A stretch of 64,000 nt of DNA from contig OY829545.1 of NCBI GenBank assembly GCA_963691705.1, forward strand, positions 39,667,475 to 39,731,474, read 5' to 3'. Each line of letters begins with the position of its first letter. Position 1 is the first letter of the stretch. The DNA comes from Viola odorata (Eukaryota; Streptophyta; Magnoliopsida; Malpighiales; Violaceae). Shown here piece by piece: positions 52,157 through 64,000 of this stretch. The position numbers and the translations under genes are program-made. The notes beneath the pieces were generated by a model. That model was given only the letters and a program-made list of their open reading frames with translations, did not search any database and was not told the DNA's origin.

Positions 52157-53823
52157 TGATTGATGGTTTATTTTAGATGTTTTATTGTCTCTTTTCTTAG
52201 TAATTGAGATGATAAGTTTGCTACTTTAAGCCCTTTTGCTTCCTTTCTCTATAAACAGCCTTTGGAGCATCAATCTGAAGGAAAGGAGCAGAAAGCTTGA
52301 AGATTAGAGCCTAAATCAATCATCTGGTGTTCAGTCCCGTTTTCAGCCTGGCTGCCTTGAAGTTGGTCCATTCGTCCCAAGGCCACTTCACCATTTTGCC
52401 GAAATCAGCTCTCCTCTAGGCCTCGACAAGAAGCAACCATTCGGAATTCCAGCTGGATCTGCACTCACCATGATTTTTCGTGCCATAATTATTTACTCCT
52501 TGAGTGCATTTCTTGTCTTCTTGGAACTCATTTTTATCAGACACAAGACTTCTTGGGCCACTATTTATTATTCTCATGAGCTTGAAGACAATTTTGAAGG
52601 ATGTATCAAACATTCTTCTTGGTTTGGAGAGAATATTCTCACTAGTGTACAAGCACTTTGAAGACAACGTTTTGAGAGCTTGTGAGCTGGTGTTGGCTGA
52701 CGGAGAAGAGGAGTTTGCAGGCAGTGGGAGGACGATTTAAGATAGCAAGTTTGGACTGAAGAAGCAAGGAGGACAAGAGGGGACAGTAGAGAGAAAATCA
52801 GCATTTTTCCAACCTTTTTCCAGATTTTCCAGCTTTCTTTGTAATTTTGGATTTGAACTTCTTTTGTTTATTTTGATTATGTATTGTAACTAAACACTCG
52901 GTTCCTGGTAGGGATCAAGAGATTGGCTGGTTTGTTGATTGTGAGACTTGTTTAAGCTTAATAGAAATGAATTTCATATTTCAATCCTTCTTGTTTTAAC
53001 TTTAAACTTGTCTTTGTTAATTTTGAGCTTGATCACCTTGAATTTAATTTGGACAAGTGCAGTCAGTTCTCTTGTGATTAAATCACTCTTAGAGAACAGT
53101 AGTAGACGATTCAGCAGGGTATGAGGGGCATTTACTTGGTCTAAGCTGAAAGAAGGAGTTGAACTAGGCTATCATCCCATCCCAAGGCCATGAGAAGGGC
53201 CGACCTAGGTGACAGCTGGGTCAAGTGCCAGACTAGACCAGACTTGTGGATGACGAATAACTCCCACGTCTAGAAGAGGGACCTCACTATTTCTACTCGA
53301 TCTCTTAAGTTTTTCCATAAGTATTCTGATCCCTTTGTCGAAGGCTCTGCATAGCCAAGCAAAGTGGCGGATTAGAATCTTAGGATGAGCTTAGGAAGAT
53401 TAGGGTGTTTAAAATGAAGTGATTCTTTTAATACACTTTTATAGCAGGTTAGGGAATTTAGTGTGAACTGGTTCCACAACTTCTTCTATGAAAACCATTT
53501 CGAAAATGTATTTTGTCAATGATCAACAACTTGCCATTGCCATCTCGTTATGATCTCTACCCGGAATTCTTTCTCAACTGTAATCCTCTTTATTTTACAA
53601 CTGTTTTTATTGTATGCAACTGTTCTTAATTCGACTGTATTTCCGTTTAATCATAAACTTCACCCCAAAACTTGGTTCTTTACTTGGTTATTTGCAGGTT
53701 TATCAAGAGTTAGACGAGCTTGTCCTTGTGGGATCGATCCTCTCATCACTATCTACATTCATTTGTAGTTTAGCACTGAGTTGTATTTTTAAATTTTATG
53801 CGGGACATGCGACACGCCCGTCA
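52157..53823 (+). repeat. Solo LTR (1667 bp) inside K
   Basis: It starts TGATTGATGG and ends CACGCCCGTCA, with exact target duplications AACAC at 52152-52156 and 53824-53828. A TATA box, TATAAACA, lies at 52250, so it is plus-oriented. Its length suggests a Ty3/gypsy origin, but the family is not determined. It contains no element coding; short frames inside are not supported. Confidence 0.92.
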
Positions 53824-53828
53824 AACAC

Positions 53829-54961
53829 ATAGTACTCAAACTGTGCAAGGCGTTGTATGGTCTGCGGCAGGCGCTGCAAGCCTGTAACTCCAAGTTGGAC
53901 AGCACGCTGGTGTCATTCGGCTTCGAGCGGAGTCCTCTAGAACATGCAGTGTACAAATGGGTGAAGGACGACACATTTTTGCTTGTGGGTGTGTACATCG
54001 ATGATCTGATCATCAGAGACTCATGTATGGATGACATTACTGAATTCAAGGCACAAATGCAGAAGTTGTTTAGCATGAGCGACCTCGGCCTTCTGAGTTA
54101 TTACTTGGGAATTGAGGTGAAGCAAGATGCCGGCGTAATCTCGTTGTGTCAAAGCAGTTATGCCTGCAAGGTGTTGGAAATGTCAGGTATGACCGGATGC
54201 AATCCATGTCTGACGTAGCTGGAGAACAACCTGAAATTGAATAAGAATGATGGCAGTGCTGCACTTGATGCCTCGGTATATCGCAGCATTGTCAGACGTT
54301 TGCGTTATCTGGTGAACACCAGGCCAGACATTGCCTATGTTGTTGGCATTATTAGCAGGTACATGAAGGCACCAACCTCATAGCACATGGAGGCCGTGAA
54401 GCATATTCTGCAGTACGTAAGCGACATGATTGGTTTTGGGTGTTGCTATAAGAAGCGTAGTATGCCGGATCTAGAGCTGGTGGCTTTCAGTGATAGTGAT
54501 CTGGCGGGTGACACAGATGGCTACAAAAGCACCACTGGTACAGTTTTTTTCTTTGGTGCAAGTTTGATCACATGGGCATCACAAGAACAAAAGATTGTTG
54601 CGCTCTCATCTTGTGAAGCGGAGGTATATTGTAGCGGCCATGGCAGCGTGCCAGGCGATCTGACTCAGTCGGTTGTTGAAAATCTGACGGGAGAAAAACC
54701 AATGAGGGTGAAGTTGCTGGTGGACAACAAATCTGCAATTTCATTGTGCAGAAACCCAGTGCATCATTACTGTAGCAAACACATTGACACCAAGTATCAT
54801 TTTATCCGCGAGTGTATTGAGAACGGCAAAGTGGTCGTGGAGTATGTTGGTGCTGAAGCACATCTAGTAGACATCCTAATGAAGGCATTTGGTCACGTCA
54901 AATTCATCGAGTTGAGGCGAAAGATTGGCGTGGTTGAAGTAAAGACAGTGCGCCATGTTTA
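53829..54961 (+). pseudogene. K reverse transcriptase C-terminal part and RNase H
   Basis: KALYGLRQALQACNSKLD and then GVYIDDLII near 53990 provide the catalytic YxDD-type motif (YIDD). Later come SDLGLLSYYLGIEVKQ, a TAG near 54216, and RPDIAYVVGIISRYM. RNase H follows with DSDLAGDTDGYKSTTG near 54500, SSCEAEVYC and CSKHIDTKYHFIRE. It ends at a stop before the LTR. Confidence 0.9.
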
Positions 54962-54966
54962 AGGGT

Positions 54967-55190
54967 TGTTGGACTTAATCATGTCGCACGTGTTTATAGA
55001 ATCCATGCATACATGATTTACTCAAACTTGAAATAGAAGTTGTAACTGCTTGTAGTTAGTCCTAATCTAGAATAGCAGTTGTAACTGCTTGTAATTTCCT
55101 TTCTTTAAATAGTGAATAAAGTATGACACAAAGTCCTAATCTAGAATAGCAGTCTCTTCATTTTGTGTCTAGATGTCCTGGTAATCAGAT
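54967..55190 (+). repeat. K 3' LTR (right end approximate)
   Basis: TGTTGGACTTAATC follows the end of pol, as expected for copia. A TATA-like TTTAAATAG lies near 55105. A 21-bp segment, AGTCCTAATCTAGAATAGCA, occurs twice (near 55058 and 55135). The right border cannot be fixed without the 5' copy. Confidence 0.6.
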
Positions 55191-58100
55191 ACAAAAAAAT
55201 GCAATATTTGTTATGCCTAATAATTCCAAATTTTGAGTTTTTCTGCAAATTAATCAAAGTTAGGGTTCTCCTACAAATTAATCTTCAAACAAGAATTTCC
55301 ATCTCCAGTAGCATAAAAACTTCAAAATCCAAAATAAAAATTCAACTTTTCATTTCAAAATCAACAACAAAAATAAATTTAAAAGATTTAAAATAACAAT
55401 GCTTGGTTCTCTTCCTACGAGCTTCCCCTTCCTATGGCATACAAAGAAATACTTGTAAAAAGAGATTTCCTTAGAGAGAAAAAAAAAAAGAATTATGTTT
55501 GTGATTATAATTACGATGGTGATATAGAAGAGAAATTGACTTGTTTGTGTTTGAATCCAGATGCACCATCTATTTCATCTACCTCTTCACTTTCAAATCT
55601 AGGGTTTCCCTCCAAATCACCAACCACTACAACTATGTCGATCATACTTTGAGTAAACTGAAACTGGACGAGATGATAGATTACACAAAAAATCTAGCGA
55701 AACTTGTAAGGATATGGTTGTAATAGAGATGAATTAGAGAGTTCTCTCATCTTTTCATTTTTATTTGAGTAAGATTGTTCTATCGTTTAGGAGGGGAGAG
55801 ATGAAGCAGAGATGAAAAGAAGAAGAAAACATAAAAGGAAAAAGATTTTTTTTTAAAAATATAATAACACACATGGCTGATTTTTATTTGTCGGAGTATG
55901 ACAAGTCATAGGTGTGAGATGTCATTCCCGGTACACCCTATAAAAATCAGAGAGGTAGGCGGCAGTAGGTTTGGGATTTGGGTCATGTGCGGTGCAGGAG
56001 TGAAAATGGATTTGGAAATTGGAAGGGAGGTAGATGGGGGTGCGGCAGTGAGAGAAGGGAGGAAGATGGGTTTGTTTCTACTTTTGGGATTTTATTAATT
56101 GCATTTGCATTTGCATTTACATTTATATGTAAGTAATAATACGGTACGATAAGTTCGGTAATGTCGAACTTGTCAAAACTAATACCATACTGTACCGAAA
56201 TTATTTTGGATGATATTTCGGTATACCGTATAGTAAAAATTTTAAAAAAAATCCCGACCAAACTTACGTAATTACGGTACGATAATTTGGTAATTATGGT
56301 AAATTATCGTACGGTATTTCGGTGGATACCGCTAATGTCATGAGATGAGTACTAGGTGGGCTAACCTCTATGGGCGCTCCTAGCATGCCCGCCAATGCAC
56401 TAGGCGTGTGACGTGATAAGGGTTTCTAGTTTAAATTTCATGGTCTCCGTTCTTTTTAAAGACAAAAAGAAAAATTCCCCACAGAAGAAGGAGAATTGGA
56501 GAAGGTAATAGGTAGCCCATCATTTGAACTATCAGTGAAATAAAAAAATAAAAAATAAAAACTAACATTTTATAAACTTGATTTAGACCCCTAATTCTTT
56601 GTCAATACAATTAATCTATTGAAATAATAAATAAATTAACATATTTTAAATACTTTATAATTGAAAATAACAAAAAATTGTAAAACCAAATGTTTTATCC
56701 TTCCATACTTAAAAAAAAAAGAGAAAACCAATCTCATGATATTATTTTTTCCTTAAATTAAAAAATGAAGATGGTGGTTTTGTTTGAAAAACCATATATT
56801 TTTTTAAATATCTATTTATATTTATTAATATTAAAAAATAATTAGTCATATTTATTATTATTTTATTACAAAACAGGTTAATTGCATTTTTAAGAGTCTA
56901 AATCGAGGATTTTTGGATTTGACCAATAGTTTAGGGGTAGAGTAGCTCTTACCGTCCCTTATGAACTCTAGCTATTATAGTGGCCCATTAATTATTATTA
57001 ATTTATCTAATGATTAGAAAGAAGGGAAAGGTTTTTACCCAATTATATATTATTAATATAAACATGAATGGTAAAGTAGAAGACTCGAATTCGAAACCTA
57101 ACCCTTTTCTATTTTGCAAGAAATACCGCTTGAGTTATAAATTTATTGGAAATTCAATTACTATAGGCTTACTAACTCCTTAGGTTATACGTTTGTCCAA
57201 CTGAACCTCAAGGGTTCTAGCGTTTTCAATTGTACCTCAAAGGTCTCCATAGTTGCCCAAATAAACTAAATAGATCCTAGTGATTAAAATTACCTATTTT
57301 TTTATTTTACGAAATTCAAAAATTAATTTTTGTAATGAATATGCATTTGTAAAATTAGCACTTTTATATATGAAAGTAATTAAGTTTAAATTCAGAATGC
57401 AAGTGGATTAGGTATGACAACGAAAGGTGTTATATATGCCAAAGAGAGATTAGGCAATGCTTTGTCTTATACGCTGGTTTTGTCCATGGAAAACAACAAC
57501 AGTAAGGCCTAATTACCCATTTCAGATCTCAATTAAAATAATTAAATTACTCTCTTAATTAATTAAAACCTTTTGGATCAGCTCTTCCAAGGGGACAAAA
57601 TCCAGAGGAAGGGTTAATGGGTAGACGTGAAAAACCCAGGCAGGCAATCTTGGCAGTATCTAATGGAATTTACTATATATAAATAATTTAAATTGTTTGC
57701 CACTTTGTCACAAGCGGATGAGAAGGTCAAGAGACCAAACATGCATAACATTAACATACACGATTGTTTTAGATTGTTTCATCGGACTGAAATTTTACAA
57801 CATTTTTTAAAAGAGTTATTAAAAATAAATATTTTGAGGACCCCTTTAATTTGCATCTAATTTCGCTTACTCATATCATCTAAATTTGTATCGAAGGGTT
57901 TCAAAATCGACTTTTAAATTTTTTCCATCATCTTTTTTCATAATTTTGTGTTTAATTAGACTTTAAATTATTTAATTGTAGTTTCTTCTTATAATTTAGA
58001 TTTAGATCATTATTTACCAAATATCATACTTTTTCTATTTAGCATTTTGTTGATGAATGTAACTTTCAGCGAAAAGTGATTTGAGTAATTTTCATGAAAC

Positions 58101-58620
58101 TTATATTTTTCTTTTTAATTTGGTTGATGATTAGGAATGTTAAGAAATGTTCAATTTGGAATTAATTACAAATATATATATATATATATAATTGTCAAAA
58201 ACAAATCTTTCAAAATTTGAGACCCTAAATTTGGTGTTTTGGGAATGTGATATCATTAGGATATGTAACATTAATTCTAAGACGAATTAAGTACATCATG
58301 TTAAGGAATTTAACGTTGCTAAAGCTAAACTACTTTCCCCTATATCCTAAAACCAAACGGGATTTTCATCACCTAGTTTCCTTGTGTATATAATAATGCA
58401 ATTATATAAGACATCTCTCATATATATATATATAAAACTTCGGCTCAACCCCAAAACTTTAAATCTCTACTTTTTCGATTCAAGGTTATATATATATATA
58501 AAAGACCTCTCACCCATAAATTTGCTGTACGAGGAGCTGCTGCCGCCTTCTCTCCAGCCCCAAACCTTGTACGCAACACCAACGGACTTTCTTATGTCTG
58601 CATAAATAGCTTCGTATGAT
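55191..58620. other. AT-rich intergenic DNA without supported genes
   Basis: No frame here has recognisable domains or coding character. It contains homopolymer tracts, TA dinucleotide runs near 58172-58190, 58420 and 58490, and a symmetric CGGTA segment (56140-56340). It may be the oldest non-element DNA of the window or strongly decayed repeats. Confidence 0.5.
56140..56340. repeat. CGGTA/TACCG quasi-palindromic segment
   Basis: Motifs such as TACGGTACGATAA, TTTCGGTATACCG and TCGTACGGTATTTCGGT recur on both strands over about 200 bp. The layout suggests a fold-back or MITE-like repeat. No exact terminal repeat or target duplication was found by eye. Confidence 0.4.
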
Positions 58621-60145
58621 TCCGTAGTATTTTGTTTTTTGTTTTTTGGTACTGAATTTTTTAATTTTTTTTTTAATTTTCTCCTTTTTCTTTTTTTCTT
58701 TTTTTTTTTAATTCTTAAAACAAACGAGATTAAGTACTAATAAAGTAAAGACTCTTTTTGGTATATATTTTTTTTTACAGAAACAGACTCACAAATCGCA
58801 TGACAATTTGCTACACAAAATGCAAACTAGAGCTAGATTTAGCTCGACTCGAGACACACAACAAACTAACACAAGCACTTCAAGGAAATTAGTTATAGAT
58901 CGGGAAGAAAAAGAACCAATTTCAACAAAGAATACTGAAAATGAAATAAGATAGATACCAAACCTGAACGCCTTCGCTCCGCTACCAATTGATACGATCC
59001 TAGTTCCCTATGATGCTCTTTGACTCAATGATCTAGTTTGGGCTTGGATTTTCGGATGCGGAATCAACGTAACTCGCCTTGACAACGTAGACCTGCTAGC
59101 CACACGCACTAGCCAACCTAGTTCGATAAAGGAAGGATCCTTAAATGAATATCTAAACCTATATCCCTTGCGGATGTCAACCTAGAGCAATCGATTTAAG
59201 TAAGGGATGAACTTTTGGTTTTACTTGAAATCTCAACCGAGCGTTCGGACTCAGCGAAGCACAAGGTTCACGTAGGAATAATATGAGAAAAGGTTTCTCT
59301 TATTTAATTCAACAAAAGATCTAAAAAGTATAAGTGTTATCCGTTGGCCTTATATTGGCGCATAGGCGGCTACTTAACAAATAAAACCCTAATTTAACTA
59401 GGAAGTTTAGTTGAAGAAAACTAACTTACCCTAATTAAATAAATATAATAAATACTTAAATGTCATCCATGTAGGACTCCTCGCTGAGGTTAAAGTCTCC
59501 TCTTGTCCGAAATCTTGACTCTTCTCATTTTTGGGCAAATCGCAAGTTGACCAGATTTTACCCCAAAAATGAATCGATGGGTCATCTTCAAATTGGCTCA
59601 TGCCTTTCGTCCCAAACTCAGATCCATAAACAAACCGCACTTAGAATTTTAGGAAAAGCTCGAGCCGATTTTAAATGGGCTCGAAGTCAATATTCCAAGA
59701 CTTTGGCGCGTTCACACTTTGAGCGCCCAAATATCGACTCGGGCAAACTTTCTGCTCCTCCGTCCGAATGATCTGAAATTTGTTGTGGACTCTCTAGACA
59801 TCCCAAGATGTCTTTTATTTCATTCGGGGCTCGGCAAAAGTTGCTAGAATCAGAAATGGCTCGCGACTCTATTTCGCACGCGTCTGGGGTGCGCTAGGTA
59901 CAGCCACGAGCACGGTCACTAGCCTCGCCGCCTCTCTCTCAGCACAGCCTCTACTACTGATGTCTCACACTTCGGCTCCTTGTTGATCAACTGAGATAGC
60001 AGCGCTTATAGCTTCTTGCCTCTCGCTCGCGTCATGGGTCCAATGATCGGCAACCACAAACTAGGGTTAGGGTTTGTGCGAGGGATCGCATCATCGGTGA
60101 GCGCTAGGTACGCATTGTGCGTGCGCTAGGGCAAGGATCGTATCA
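58620..60145 (-). mobile_element. Element G: 5' LTR, primer binding site and leader, truncated
   Basis: The LTR occupies 58990-60145 (1156 bp), in plus-strand reading TGATACGATCC to GGATCGTATCA. On the minus strand TTGGTAGCGGAGCGAAGG follows directly (about 58969-58989), then a leader with an A-rich tract down to about 58620. The coding part and second LTR are missing. It cuts F's RNase H; the flanking bases are CATAT at 60146. Confidence 0.78.
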
Positions 60146-61136
60146 CATATATAGAGTAATTAAGTTGTGCACCGTTGAGTTTCTCACTAAAGTACGAGAT
60201 GGGGCGTCCTTCTTGGGTGAGTACGACCCCGATGCTAATGCCACTAGCATCACACTCAAGCTCAAAAGCTTTGTTGAAGTCGGGGAGAGCAAGAATAGGA
60301 CTCCGCATGAGGCATTCCTTGAGCTCTTGGAATGCCTCCTCTTATCTTGTATTCCACACAAACGACAAATTCTTCTTGGTTAACTCGTTGAGGGGTACGG
60401 CGATGGTGGAGAAGTTGGGCACGAAACGTCGGTAGAAACTAGCTAGGCCATGGAATGACCTCACCTCACTAGCATTGACTTGGACGCCACCTACACTTAC
60501 CACAAAGCCAAGAAAATGCACTCTATCGAAACAAAACTCACACTTAGCCAATTTTGCATATAATTTGTGAAGCCTAAGTGTGTGAAGTACGGAGCGCAAG
60601 TGATTAGCATGTGCATCAATTGAAGGACTATAGATAAGCATATCATCAAAGTATACTACAACAAAATGATTCATCAAACGCATAAACGTAATAGGTGCAT
60701 TAGAAAAACCAAATGGCATCACCATCCATTCATATAATCCATACTTGGTCTTAAATGCGATTTTCCACTCATCCCCCTAATGCATACGATATTGGTGGTA
60801 TCCACTCATCAAGTCTATCTTAGAATATACTTGGCTAGCACTCAATTCATCTAAGATATCATCAAGGCAAGGGATAGGATGACGATACCTCACGGTTATC
60901 TTATTGATGGCTCTACAATCAACGCACATATGCCAAATTCCATCACATGATCACATACTCTCTCGGATATCCCCCTTGCTCAAGAGTTCATCAACTTGAC
61001 GTTGGAGTTCATTGGTCTCCTCCGGATTGCACCGATACGCAGGTCGGTTGGGCAATGTCGAACCTGGAATAAGGTCAATCTTGTGCTCAATGTCGCGGAT
61101 TGGAGGTAATCCTTGTGGCATTTCCTTTGAAAACAC
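60146..61136 (-). pseudogene. F reverse transcriptase and start of RNase H
   Basis: VFSKEMPQGLPPIRDIEHKI opens the domain near 61135, with LPNRPAYRCNPEETNELQRQ after it. Further on come [17 protein letters not shown] near 60720, [11 protein letters not shown] near 60650, [17 protein letters not shown] near 60540, [20 protein letters not shown] near 60420 and the RNase H start LECDASGISIGVVLTQEGRP near 60250. The YFDD site is intact. Stops and frame breaks occur near 60960 and 60780. RNase H is cut by G after GAQLNYS. Confidence 0.86.
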
Positions 61137-61148
61137 ATCACTAAACTC

Positions 61149-61960
61149 CTACAAAAGTAAAACAATTGGAGTAGGTAGAGAATAAAGAATAGTGTCAACA
61201 TTTAAGCAATGTGCTTTGTACCTAAGTACAAGGCACATTTTGTTAGAATGCAATGCATGCCTCACATCCCTCCATTTTGTAAGTACACTCAATGATTTGG
61301 TGTTTCCCTCACTTCCATGCTTGCTCTTTTCATGGGGTGTATTTTGCTCACTTCCTCTCTTTTTTTCTCCACTCTTTTCCCCTCGTATTCGCTCTTGATC
61401 ACACCCAATACCATGCTTACTCTTTTCATGGTGTGTTTTGAGGTCTCTACTTACTTTCTTCTCTTCACTCTTATCTCTCAAACTCCTCACAATATGATAT
61501 TCGGCGCGGTATGTGAGCTGAATTTTATTGGTGTCCCCATAATGGATCACCTTCCTATCAAATTGCCATGGATGCCCTAAAACAAGATGACGCACATCCA
61601 TTGGCACCACAACACATAATCGCTCATCCTCATACCCTCCCATCTTGAAGCTTACAAGCACTTGCTCCTTGACCTTAACCTCTCCATCATTATTAAACCA
61701 ATGAAGGGAATAAGGCTTGGGATGGGGTGTAGTTGGCAAACCCAACTTGTGCACTAGAATGTGACTTGCGGCATCAACAACTCTACCATTATCCACAATC
61801 ATGGAGATGATCTTACCATGCACCTCACATCTAGAATGGAAGAGGTTCTCCCTTTGCTCAACACATGCATCTTCCAACTTGGCATGTGCACTCAAACTCC
61901 TCCTCACAACCAAGGTCATGGCCGAAGCTGTGTTAATTTTTCCCCATCACTACTCATTAC
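61149..61960 (-). pseudogene. F protease and HEK-motif linker
   Basis: The frame of 256 codons has LSAHAKLEDACVEQRENLFH, then MIVDNGRVVDAASHILVHKL near 61790, and YEDERLCVVVPMDVRHLVLG with HPWQFDRKVIHYG near 61570. The linker contains HHEKSKHG near 61430 and PHEKSKHG near 61330. The linker end, RDVRHALHSNKMCLV, matches the homologous ends in C and A. The protease aligns along its whole length with those of A and D. Confidence 0.84.
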
Positions 61961-62050
61961 TTCTTCCTCTTCCCTACAAACCTCCTCATTAATATCCTTA
62001 TTTCCTTCACTATCCGTCTCATACACTCCCTCTCTAATGACAATCACCCT

Positions 62051-63330
62051 CTAGTTTGGGCATTCGCAAGAGATGTGACATCTCCCACGACACTTGAAAC
62101 ATTTAATATTGGAAGAGTGTTTTCTAGGTGTTGTATTGGGAGTGTTTTGGTTGTTTGGTGTTGTAGTAGGAGGTGGCTTGGTGTAAGGTGTGTAAGGCTT
62201 TGGTATTGGGGAATTTGGTTTGGTATACGGTGGGTTTTTAGGTTGGTCTTTTTGGTATGGTTTCCATGGTGTCTTGGAAGGATTTGAGTATGTGTTGGTG
62301 GTGTTGGTGTTTCGGTTAGGGAAATTCTTCCTTTTGGTGGCCTCGTGTGCTTCTACCTTGAGTGCATAATGTAACATACGTTGCAAATTCACAAAATCAC
62401 GCAATTCAAGTTTATATCTAATTTTTTCATGCACACCATTCAAAAAGTGGGCCATGGTTACCTCTTCATCTTCATGGGTATTGGTTTCAGTGAGGAGAGC
62501 CTCAAGCTCATTGTAGTAGTCGCCTACGGACTTGGTTCCTTGCTTGAGTCCTTGCAACTGATTTTGTAAGTCCTTTTTATAGAAAGATGGCACAAATCTC
62601 TCCCGCATGACTTGTTTCATCTCTTCCCATGTCTGGATAGCCATTGCCCCATACCTCTCCCTATAAACCTCTCCCACCAACTCACCACATATACATCAAA
62701 TTCCATGGCGGCAAGCTTCACCTTCTTGCTTTCCGAATATTAGTGGCAATTAAAAATGCGTTGGATCTTACCTTCCTACTTGATGTACTCCGAAGGATCC
62801 GTAGTATCCTCAAAGATAGGAATTTGAACCTTGATGCTATTTAAATTTTCATCAACCCAGGGTTCTTGAAACCTTCCCCTCCTCACTCTATTCATCCGCA
62901 CCCTTTCCTTATTATCATCAAAACAATCATCTTCTTCTTCATGAACTTCCTCATAAAACTATCGATCATCATGAGGTGTAGTACGACCTTATAGGTGAGG
63001 AACCAAGGCTTGGTGAGGTACTCGTTGAGCCCTAGGAAGTGGCACACTAGGAAATATTGGAGGTTGACCACTTGTGGTCGGGTGGTTGGGGTGGAAAATA
63101 TTGTGGCCGCTATGACCTTGAGCTCAGAGATCCTTGAGCACATAAGCATGTGCCTCGCCATTGGCAAGACCTCTTCTCCTAGGACCCGTCGTAAGGGTGT
63201 GTGGAAAGCCTCGGTTGGCCTCCCCCATGTTCTTCCCATGCTTATCACCCCTCTCATGTCCTTCCGACTCCGTTTCACATTCCCCTTCCTTGTATGGCTC
63301 TTCTCGTGGCTTAGCTTTCGTGCTTAAGCA
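62051..63330 (-). pseudogene. F gag
   Basis: The N-terminal part (63330-62700) is broken into several frames but shows PRAQRVPHQALVPHL, NSIKVQIPIFEDT and SESKKVKLAAMEFD. The core frame (62680-62051) has TWEEMKQVMRERFVPSFYKK, DYYNELEALLTETNTHEDEE and FLNGVHEKIRYKLELRD, then a proline/threonine-rich spacer and a complete knuckle, CFKCRGRCHISCEC. Confidence 0.82.
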
Positions 63331-64000
63331 CTAAAAAAGTTGTTCTCATAAAATCTCTCACTTCTTGTTCCCGACTTGGATCTACAAGTTAGTCGACAAT
63401 TCACTTATCAATCAATCTCTTCACCTTAAGTAACAACCACAAGACTCAATAAGAAAATGGAAAACAATTAAGAGACTCTAGGAGGCAAAAGAGAGAAAAT
63501 CAAATTCAACAGAAACTTGAGAATTGAAAGGCTAATTGGTGTTTCGCAAGCATTGATAGTCAACTCATTTTCCCTTCTCTTCCTTTTGATTCTCTAATTT
63601 TTTTTTAATCTTCTCTGTTCACTCACAAGAAAATAGTTTCTTTTCTTTCCTTTTCTATAGCTCCTTTTTTTTTATAAAGTAAATTCAACTTTCTTTGCAA
63701 GTCATAGTGCAGAAAATTGATGAAAATCTACAGCTATGTATTTTTTTTTTAATTTATGGATGCGGACTTTAAACACAAAATACAAGAATTTGGACAACAA
63801 GAGTGGATCAAATGCAAGTTTTCTTCAGCTTGCTCAAGAACGCTCAAGAACACTTGGCGGGGAAATTTTCTTTCAAGTTTCGGATTGGAAACAAACACAA
63901 AATTAGTTGTTCTTGACTCTAGACACTTAATATGACTCAGCACAACAATATTAAACCAAGAAAGAAGAAGAAATTCGGTTGAAAAGGCAAAGAAATTTTG
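63331..64000 (-). other. F leader (runs out of the window)
   Basis: AT-rich untranslated DNA with A-rich tracts on the minus strand (near 63600 and 63670), matching the style of the other leaders. No primer binding site or LTR is reached. No gene is supported. Confidence 0.55.

Larger units (their letters stand above)
50039..55190 (+). mobile_element. Element K: decayed Ty1/copia, split by a solo LTR
   Basis: The domain order protease, integrase, reverse transcriptase, RNase H is diagnostic of Ty1/copia. The 5' LTR and gag are missing; H abuts the protease. A probable 3' LTR begins at 54967. The element is interrupted at 52157-53823. There are many stops, so it is an old copy. Confidence 0.85.
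60146..64000 (-). mobile_element. Element F: chromovirus-like Ty3/gypsy gag-pol, partial
   Basis: On the minus strand, from right to left: leader, gag, zinc knuckle, protease, HEK linker, reverse transcriptase and the start of RNase H, where G interrupts. Integrase and both LTRs are absent from the window. It is the only element here with this gag type that also carries reverse transcriptase. Confidence 0.82.

Noticed and set aside
52416..52804. Frames inside the solo LTR as genes
   Set aside because: The segment has LTR ends and an exact target duplication, and no domain is visible.
55434..55652. 72-codon frame in the AT-rich region
   Set aside because: Low-complexity composition and no recognisable domain; expected by chance.
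58384..58605. Frame rich in tyrosine and isoleucine over TA repeats
   Set aside because: Produced by TATATA tracts.

Overview
This is plant nuclear DNA, probably from a repeat-rich dicot. It carries Ty3/gypsy and Ty1/copia LTR retrotransposons with plant-type domains, GT-AG introns and plant-type TATA boxes. I see no rRNA, tRNA, CRISPR or bacterial gene. Apart from about 3.5 kb of AT-rich DNA near 55.2-58.6 kb, nearly every base belongs to a retrotransposon or its debris. I name the elements with letters.

The left 50 kb is one nest. E is a plus-strand Ogre/Tat-type Ty3 element. Its pol resumes at 5017 after insertion A1 (1-5016, 5' end outside the window). D (minus, 7850-42595) interrupts the end of E's pol. 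C (plus, 10956-39723) sits in D's gag. A3 (minus, 11767-33876, TSD GATAT) sits in C's 5' LTR. A2 (plus, 14996-31375, TSD GGGTG) sits in A3's gag. T, a minus-strand Tat element (19844-about 29996), sits in A2. An LTR fragment, B (20267-about 21760), sits in T. E then resumes at 42596 with its 3' untranslated region, which is full of minisatellites, and a long 3' LTR from 46101.

The right 14 kb holds a minus-oriented LTR piece (H, about 48.8-50.04 kb), a decayed copia element (K, 50039-about 55190) split by a 1667-bp solo LTR (52157-53823, TSD AACAC), the AT-rich stretch, an LTR plus leader (G, 58990-60145, minus) inserted in the RNase H of F, and F itself (60146-64000, minus), a chromovirus-like gag-pol element.

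A1, A2, A3, C and D look non-autonomous. They keep gag, mostly a protease, and a linker carrying a repeated HEKSEH-type motif, but no reverse transcriptase or integrase. In place of the enzymes the A family has an internally repeated C-terminal region that reads across the polypurine tract into the LTR. F has the same gag-protease-HEK linker followed by reverse transcriptase, so an F-like element is a plausible trans-acting partner (inference).

The most notable items are: an apparent TFIIA large-subunit exon captured with flanking introns inside C; a core promoter in the A and D LTRs built as an inverted repeat of two TATA boxes with compensatory changes between families; a spliced antisense gene with its own promoter inside T; open reading frames continuing into LTR U3; and the tandem-repeat-rich 3' end of E. 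Almost all coding regions are broken. The C gag (34978-36300) is the one clearly intact retrotransposon gene. Boundaries marked 'about' were set by eye against sibling copies.
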